DNA from: JALORV01 sp035429805
Lineage (GTDB): Bacteria; Pseudomonadota; Gammaproteobacteria; Burkholderiales; Burkholderiaceae_F
Assembly: GCA_035429805.1 (NCBI GenBank)
Contig: DAOMFL010000100.1
Coordinates: 1 to 11,373 of the forward strand
Reading direction: 5' to 3'
DNA: 11,373 bases
Position numbers and translations under genes: made by a program. Under the pieces are notes generated by a model, which saw only the letters and a program-made list of their open reading frames with translations, was not told where the DNA came from and searched no databases. This document shows positions 7,470 through 11,373 of this stretch, piece by piece (position 1 is the first letter of the stretch; the number at the start of each line of letters is the position of its first letter).

Positions 7470-9536
7470 GTGCTAGGCAGGCGGGTGCCCATGATCCTGC
7501 AGAGCGAGGCGCCGGAGTGCGGCATCGCCTGCGTCGCGATGATTGCGAGCTACCACGGCTTTCGCACTGACCTGACGGGGATGCGGCTGCGCCTCGCCCC
7601 GTCGATGAAGGGCGTGACGCTGAAGCACATTGCGGCGATCGCCGACACGATGAAGCTCGCGGCGCGCGGCGTGAAGGTTCCGCTCGAAGGCCTGGGACAG
7701 CTCAAGCTGCCCGCGATCCTGCACTGGGACATGAACCACTTCGTCGTGCTGACGAAGGCCTCCGGCGACCGCATCACCGTCAACGACCCGGCGCGTGGCC
7801 GGCGCGTGCTCACCCTGAAGGAAGCGTCGGACCACTACACCGGCGTGGCGATGGAACTGACGCCGGCGGCCGGCTTCGCCGAGCGCGACGAGCGCGAGAA
7901 GATCAGCGCCTGGCAGCTGGTGCGCACGGCCACCGGCCTGCGCGGCGCCATCGTGCAGGTGCTGCTGCTGTCGCTGGTGCTGGAGATCCTCGCGATCGCC
8001 TCGCCATTTTTCCTGCAGATCGTGGTGGACCGCGTTGTCGTCGGGCGCGACCGCGACCTGCTCGCGGTGCTCGGCATCGGCTTCGCGCTGCTGGCGGTGA
8101 TGATCGCCATCATCACCGCTCTGCGCTCGTGGCTCGGCGTCTACATCAGCACGCGGCTCAACCTGCAGCTGCTCGACACGCTGTTCGCGCGGCTGCTGCG
8201 GCTGCCGCTCGCGTGGTTCGAGAAACGCCACATCGGCGACATCGTCTCGCGCTTCCGCTCGGTCGACACGATCCAGCGCACGCTGTCGCTGACGTTCCTT
8301 GAAACGATCATGGACGGCGTGATGGTGCTGGTCACGCTGGCGGTCATGCTGTGGTACAGCCCGGTGCTGACGCTCGTCGTTGTCGTCGCGGCGGTCGCCT
8401 ACGGGCTGCTGCGCTGGGCGATGTACGGACCGCAGCGGCGCGCGACCGACGAGCGCATCGTGCACGAAGCCAAGGCGGCGACGCACTTCATCGAGACGCT
8501 GCGCGGGATGATGGCAATCAAGCTCAACCTGCGTGAAACCGAGCGCCGCGCCGCGTACCTGAACCACGTGGTCGATCAGACCAACGCCGACGTGCGTGTG
8601 CAGAACCTGGCACTGCTGCAGCGCGCCGGCAACGTGCTGATCTTCGGGCTGGAAAACGTGCTGGTGATCTGGCTCGGTACCTACGCGGTGCTCGAGGGGC
8701 ATCTTTCGGTCGGCATGCTGTTCGCGTTCCTGCTGTTCAAGCTGCTGTTCATCACGCGCGTCAACAACCTCGTCGACAAGACGATCGAGTTCCGGATGCT
8801 CGACCTGCACGCCGACCGAGTCGCCGACATCGCGCTGGCGGAAACCGAAGGCACGGCGGAACTGCCGGCGGTGGCGCGCGCGGATGCGCCGTCCGGGGCC
8901 TTTGTGCTGGATGCGCGCGAGCTGGGCTTTGCCTACGGAATCGAGGGCTTCGTGTTCCGTGGCATGGAGTTCAACGCGCGTCCCGGCGAGACCGTCGCGA
9001 TCGTCGGCCCCTCCGGTAGCGGCAAAACAACACTGGTCAAGGTCCTGGCGGGCCTGCTCGACCGCACCGAGGGCATCCTGACCGCCGCCGGTCGCGACAT
9101 CCGCGACTGGGACAAGGCCGCCTACCGCGGCCGCATCGGCGTTGTCATGCAGGACGACCATATGTTCGTCGGCACGATCGAGGACAACATCAGTTTCTTC
9201 GACCCCCAGCACGACCCTGAACGGGTCCGGACCTGCGCCCGGCTGGCGATGATCGACGACGACATCGTGGCGATGCCGATGGGCTACAACACGATCGTCG
9301 GCAGTCTCGGCGTCGCCCTTTCAGGAGGGCAAAGGAGCCGGGTGCTGCTGGCGCGAGCTTTGTATCGCCAGCCGCAGATCCTGTTTCTGGACGAGACTTT
9401 CGATCAGCTCGATCTCGCGCGCGAGCGAGCGATCACTGACGGGTTAAGGCAGACAGGGATTGGGCTCGTGATCGTCAGCCACCGGCCCGAGACGGTCGGC
9501 GCCGTGGACCGGATCGTGCGGCTCGGCGAGGGCTGA
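7470..9536 (+). CDS. C39 peptidase-containing ABC exporter of double-glycine peptides
   Basis: This 688-residue inner-membrane exporter cleaves the leader from a substrate peptide and transports the core. The N-terminal C39 protease domain (about 1-135) has all expected residues: Q11 (oxyanion), C17 (nucleophile, in APECGIACVAMIASYHG), H90 (in MNHFVVL) and D106 (in NDPARGRRV). About six membrane segments follow, near residues 160-182, 197-218, 276-316 (two), 389-408 and 413-428. The nucleotide-binding domain has Walker A GPSGSGKTT (513-521), the Q-loop in VMQDDHMFVGTIEDNISF, signature LSGGQ (617-621), Walker B ILFLDE (D641, E642) and the H-loop H671. The D-loop reads LDETFDQLD instead of the common LDEATSALD. 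The start is GTG 7470. With protease and ATPase both intact, it should be active. The 45-residue double-glycine peptide just downstream is its likely substrate (inference). Confidence 0.95.
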   Translation: MLGRRVPMILQSEAPECGIACVAMIASYHGFRTDLTGMRLRLAPSMKGVTLKHIAAIADTMKLAARGVKVPLEGLGQLKLPAILHWDMNHFVVLTKASGDRITVNDPARGRRVLTLKEASDHYTGVAMELTPAAGFAERDEREKISAWQLVRTATGLRGAIVQVLLLSLVLEILAIASPFFLQIVVDRVVVGRDRDLLAVLGIGFALLAVMIAIITALRSWLGVYISTRLNLQLLDTLFARLLRLPLAWFEKRHIGDIVSRFRSVDTIQRTLSLTFLETIMDGVMVLVTLAVMLWYSPVLTLVVVVAAVAYGLLRWAMYGPQRRATDERIVHEAKAATHFIETLRGMMAIKLNLRETERRAAYLNHVVDQTNADVRVQNLALLQRAGNVLIFGLENVLVIWLGTYAVLEGHLSVGMLFAFLLFKLLFITRVNNLVDKTIEFRMLDLHADRVADIALAETEGTAELPAVARADAPSGAFVLDARELGFAYGIEGFVFRGMEFNARPGETVAIVGPSGSGKTTLVKVLAGLLDRTEGILTAAGRDIRDWDKAAYRGRIGVVMQDDHMFVGTIEDNISFFDPQHDPERVRTCARLAMIDDDIVAMPMGYNTIVGSLGVALSGGQRSRVLLARALYRQPQILFLDETFDQLDLARERAITDGLRQTGIGLVIVSHRPETVGAVDRIVRLGEG

Positions 9537-9571
9537 AGCCGAGATCCAGGAAACGAAGCAAGTCCGGGGAC

Positions 9572-9597
9572 AAAAATACGGCGCCCGTCGGCGCCGT
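9572..9597 (-). terminator. Intrinsic terminator of the minus-strand peptide gene
   Basis: ACGGCGCC (9578-9585) and GGCGCCGT (9590-9597) form a perfect 8-bp GC-rich stem with the 4-base loop CGTC. On the plus strand the stem is preceded by five A (9572-9576), so the minus-strand RNA ends hairpin, A, UUUUU. There is no T tract on the plus-strand side, so the orientation is minus. It lies about 120 bases past the stop of the peptide gene and is independent evidence that this strand is transcribed. Confidence 0.75.
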
Positions 9598-9619
9598 GTG
9601 CAAGTTGCGGAAATCTGCC

Positions 9620-9699
9620 GGGGTTCTGGCTGACCCCTTGCGTACCGCGAACGCGATACGCGCGAAATGGGTAGGTGAAGGCGGGGAACCGCTCCCCGC
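9620..9699 (-). other. Hairpin-rich 3' untranslated region of the peptide transcript
   Basis: Between the peptide stop (9716) and the terminator, three more inverted repeats follow each other. GCGGGGA/TCCCCGC (9681-9687 and 9693-9699) is a 7-bp stem with a 5-base loop. The arms 9640-9648 and 9653-9661 make a 9-bp stem with a 4-base loop when read as minus-strand RNA, including one U-G pair. GGGGT/ACCCC (9620-9624 and 9633-9637) is a 5-bp stem with an 8-base loop. None has a T tract. They may stabilise the mRNA or form a processed small RNA. Function is unknown, and some dyads are expected by chance at this GC content. Confidence 0.4.
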
Positions 9700-9715
9700 T
9701 CAGCAATGGCCGCGT

Positions 9716-9853
9716 CTAGAGAAGCGAACCGACGATGTCGCCGCCACCCCCGACCAGGTCAAGGTCATCGAGCGACAGCGCGATCAGTTCAAGCTTCTCG
9801 TCCGACTCGTCGGCCTTGGTAACGGTATTCAGTTCAAGCATCTCGATGCTCAT
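9716..9853 (-). CDS. Double-glycine leader peptide precursor (45 residues, tiny core)
   Basis: This small minus-strand gene encodes a 45-residue acidic precursor beginning MSIEMLELNTVTKADESDEK. Residues 26-37 read LSLDDLDLVGGG, which fits the double-glycine leader pattern L-S-x-x-E/D-L-x-x-I/V-x-G-G, with L26 at -12, S27 at -11, D30 at -8, L31 at -7, V34 at -4 and G36-G37 at -2 and -1. Cleavage after G37 would leave only GDIVGSLL (8 residues); other Gly-Gly registers give 7 or 9. ATG 9853 is preceded by GAGGA 4 bases upstream, and a terminator lies beyond the stop. The C39 exporter next to it, transcribed convergently, is the obvious processing partner. No cysteine, serine-rich or other modification-type core is present, so a signal peptide is more plausible than a pore-forming bacteriocin. 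Function is inference. I do not recognise the family. Confidence 0.82.
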   Translation of the reverse strand: MSIEMLELNTVTKADESDEKLELIALSLDDLDLVGGGGDIVGSLL

Positions 9854-9857
9854 GGTG

Positions 9858-9862
9858 TCCTC
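9858..9862 (-). promoter_or_regulatory. Ribosome binding site of the double-glycine peptide gene
   Basis: Read on the minus strand, GGAAGAGGA ends 4 bases before ATG 9853 (GAGGA occupies 9862-9858). This fixes the start at MSIEM rather than at codons farther upstream in the same open frame. Confidence 0.65.
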
Positions 9863-9963
9863 TTCCGCGAAATGTTGGTCTTTTGTCAGGGCCCACACGG
9901 CGGCGGGCACGGAGCGAACTGTGAAGGCACTTGCGGCACCGGAAAATCCCCCCTTGCCGGAGT

Positions 9964-9991
9964 TTGCATTCAGCCCAAGTCCGGGCAGAAT
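9964..9991 (+). promoter_or_regulatory. Weak candidate promoter for the TPR/HD gene
   Basis: TTGCAT (9964-9969) and CAGAAT (9986-9991) are spaced 16 bases apart and match the sigma-70 boxes at 3 and 4 of 6 positions. Transcription would begin near 9998, about 20 bases before ATG 10020. The match is modest. Confidence 0.27.
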
Positions 9992-10019
9992 CGGATAGCC
10001 CTCCTTATCTGTCGACCCG

Positions 10020-11373
10020 ATGCAGGTCGGCGTCCTGATGGAAGACCACGACGGCCGGCTCGACTCCCTGGAGCAGGAGCTGCGACACAACATCGCGGCC
10101 CCGCCCGCCGATCTTCCGACGTTTCTCGACGACTGGTTCCGGCGGCTTCGCAACATCCCATTTTCGGTTGAACCGCAGCGCCGCGTCGTACTGCTGATCG
10201 ACGCAGCCTCGCAGTATTACCTTCATGGACTCAAGGTGTTCAACGCGGTGGAGCCGATCGCGTTGGCTGTCATGCTGGCCGAGCAGAGCGACGACCACGC
10301 GCGACTGCGGCGCGCGCTGTCGATCCAGGGGCTGATCCTAACCGCGACGCGCAACACGCCCGATGCACTGCGCAGTCTTATGCGCGCGCTGGACCTGGCC
10401 GAGCAGATGAGCGACCAGACGGGCATCGCGGCGGCGTGGGTGAACATTGCGATCACGTTCTTCGACGCGACGCTGTACACGGATGCGCGCCTGTCCTTCC
10501 AGCGAGCGGGAGAGCTTGCGGCGAGCCTGCCGTACGACCGGACGATAGCCGCGCTGCGCGCCCGCGCTCTCCATGGCGCGGCAGTGTGTGACCTCTACCT
10601 GCACGAGTACCTGAAGGGCATCGACGCCTGCAAGAGCGCGGCCGACCTTCTGCGCGAGCCGCAGGACCGTGAGCAGGAACTCGTGCGCGCTCTGATCGAA
10701 TCGACCTACGCGCAATTACTGCTGGCACTCAATCGTGTTGACGACGCAAATGTGCATGCCATGAAGGCGCGCGAGATGGCAGCAAGTTCGGGCGCCGCCC
10801 GGGCGAAGATCGCGGCGGCGACCGTGAGCGGACTGGTCGAAGTCTACAAGGGCAACGTCGATGTCGGGATTTCTAGGATCGTCGCGATCCGCGACCAGGC
10901 GAAGATCCTGCCAGGCTCGTATCAGGATGCACTGCGCGCCTCGGTCAACGCCTACGAAACGGCGGGCCGCCCCGACCGGGCGCTCTCGATGAATCGCGAG
11001 TTGATGATGCATGTCCGCAATCTGCATCGCGAAGCGATCATGCAGCAGCAGCAGCAGCACCTTCAGAGACTCGGCTTGCCCGACAGCGATACGGCGGCGC
11101 TGCGGGTCATCGAGGACAAGGACGAGGCGCTGAAACAGAAGCTCGAAGACGCGGCCGCCAAGCAGGGCCAGTTTCTCGAGCACATGGCCCTCACCGTCGA
11201 ACTGCGCGAGGAAGACAGCGGCGAGCATGCGTTTCGCGTTGCGATGTGGGCGCACCTGCTCGCGCTCGAGCACGGTGTCGATTCGGAGGAAGCCAAGCGC
11301 ATCGAACTGGCAGCACGACTGCACGACATCGGCAAGGTCGTCATTCCGGACTCGGTGATCCGCAAGCGCACGG
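10020..11373 (+). CDS. TPR-like plus HD (HD-GYP type) phosphohydrolase, 3' end outside window
   Basis: At least 451 residues are visible and the gene runs off the right edge. About residues 50-340 are alpha-helical and rich in Ala, Leu and Arg, with TPR-like helix pairs such as ALRSLMRALDLAEQM and AWVNIAITFFDATLYTDARL. A Gln-rich stretch (MQQQQQH, from five CAG codons at 11043-11057) and a charged coiled-coil-like linker (about 363-395) follow. An HD domain then begins: H403 in SGEHAFRVAMWAH and the H435-D436 pair in ARLHDIGKVVIPDSVIRK. The HDIGK-IPD spacing is characteristic of HD-GYP proteins, which degrade cyclic-di-GMP, but the GYP motif lies beyond the window. No signal peptide or membrane segment is seen, so it should be cytosolic. 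The start may be ATG 10020 or ATG 10038; neither has a good ribosome binding site. It is divergent from the double-glycine peptide gene. Confidence 0.8.
   Translation, partial: MQVGVLMEDHDGRLDSLEQELRHNIAAPPADLPTFLDDWFRRLRNIPFSVEPQRRVVLLIDAASQYYLHGLKVFNAVEPIALAVMLAEQSDDHARLRRALSIQGLILTATRNTPDALRSLMRALDLAEQMSDQTGIAAAWVNIAITFFDATLYTDARLSFQRAGELAASLPYDRTIAALRARALHGAAVCDLYLHEYLKGIDACKSAADLLREPQDREQELVRALIESTYAQLLLALNRVDDANVHAMKAREMAASSGAARAKIAAATVSGLVEVYKGNVDVGISRIVAIRDQAKILPGSYQDALRASVNAYETAGRPDRALSMNRELMMHVRNLHREAIMQQQQQHLQRLGLPDSDTAALRVIEDKDEALKQKLEDAAAKQGQFLEHMALTVELREEDSGEHAFRVAMWAHLLALEHGVDSEEAKRIELAARLHDIGKVVIPDSVIRKRT

Larger units (their letters stand above)
9854..10019. other. Divergent intergenic region between the peptide gene and the TPR/HD gene
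   Basis: This 166-base spacer must hold the promoters of both divergent genes. I see no convincing sigma-70 or sigma-54 promoter for the minus-strand peptide gene. Read on the minus strand, 10006-9999 is AAGGAGGG, a strong Shine-Dalgarno-like sequence with no ATG, GTG or TTG at proper distance. GGCAC occurs three times on the plus strand (9906, 9926, 9935), but such short words are common in GC-rich DNA. Confidence 0.5.

Noticed and set aside
7473..9212. 579-codon open frame on the minus strand opposite the ABC exporter
   Set aside because: It is antisense to a fully recognisable C39 exporter, its translation is low-complexity (rich in His, Asp, Arg, Gln), and such long shadows are common in high-GC genes with third-position bias.
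9522..9543. CTCGGC/GCCGAG inverted repeat at the end of the exporter gene as a terminator
   Set aside because: The 6-bp stem has a 10-base loop and no T tract after it; there is no evidence for intrinsic termination of the plus-strand transcript here.
9404..9706. 100-codon minus-strand frame starting 10 bases after the peptide stop
   Set aside because: It starts at TTG without a ribosome binding site, runs through the terminator hairpin and into the antisense of the exporter gene, and has no recognisable motif.
9906..9939. Three GGCAC repeats as regulator binding sites or a sigma-54 promoter
   Set aside because: The words are only 5 bases long with irregular spacing (20 and 9), and no TTGC-type -12 element lies at the correct distance for sigma-54.
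9854..10156. Upstream extension of the peptide frame to 146 codons
   Set aside because: Most of the extension is antisense to the TPR/HD gene, and ATG 9853 has its own good ribosome binding site and gives a leader of normal length.
9596..10171. 191-codon plus-strand frame from GTG 9596 across the peptide gene and into the TPR/HD gene
   Set aside because: It has no family-like motif or ribosome binding site, overlaps the better-supported TPR/HD frame and peptide gene, and crosses the hairpin region.
1..11373. CRISPR arrays, insertion sequences, tRNA or rRNA genes
   Set aside because: I saw no regularly spaced repeats, transposase-like proteins, terminal inverted repeats or tRNA-like cloverleaf sequence; genes fill nearly the whole window.

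Overview
The window looks like the chromosome of a high-GC autotrophic proteobacterium. The left half is the downstream part of a Calvin-Benson-Bassham (cbb) operon with CbbX and CbbY, the two repair factors that serve red-type (form IC/ID) Rubisco, so the Rubisco genes probably lie just left of the window. A beta- or gammaproteobacterium is most likely. This placement is inferred from gene content and composition only.

Region 1 (1-5984, + strand) is one compact operon: the 3' half of cbbX, class I fructose-1,6-bisphosphatase, phosphoribulokinase (TTG start), transketolase, a peroxiredoxin-like CNHC protein and cbbY. Gaps are about 10-40 bases and several ribosome binding sites overlap the preceding stop codon. 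These enzymes regenerate ribulose-1,5-bisphosphate, and CbbX and CbbY keep Rubisco free of inhibitory sugar phosphates. The peroxiredoxin-like gene is the unusual member.

Region 2 (5985-6127) is a short gap with a weak hairpin terminator and a good -10 element very close to the next start codon.

Region 3 (6128-9536, + strand) encodes a peptide exporter: an HlyD-type membrane fusion protein and an ABC transporter with an intact N-terminal C39 peptidase, the kind that removes double-glycine leaders during export. No TolC-like outer-membrane gene is in the window.

Region 4 (9537-10019) holds the most interesting item, a 45-residue gene on the minus strand (9716-9853). It encodes an almost canonical double-glycine leader followed by a core of only about 8 residues. 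It has its own ribosome binding site, a hairpin-rich 3' region and an intrinsic terminator (9572-9597) that points the same way. It converges on the exporter genes and is the obvious candidate cargo.

Region 5 (10020 to the end, + strand, incomplete) is a long soluble protein with an N-terminal TPR-like helical region and the start of an HD domain of HD-GYP type (cyclic-di-GMP phosphodiesterase family). It is divergent from the peptide gene across 166 bases. Regions 3-5 together suggest a peptide secretion or signalling module linked to cyclic-di-GMP. The parts are seen in the sequence; the link between them is inference.
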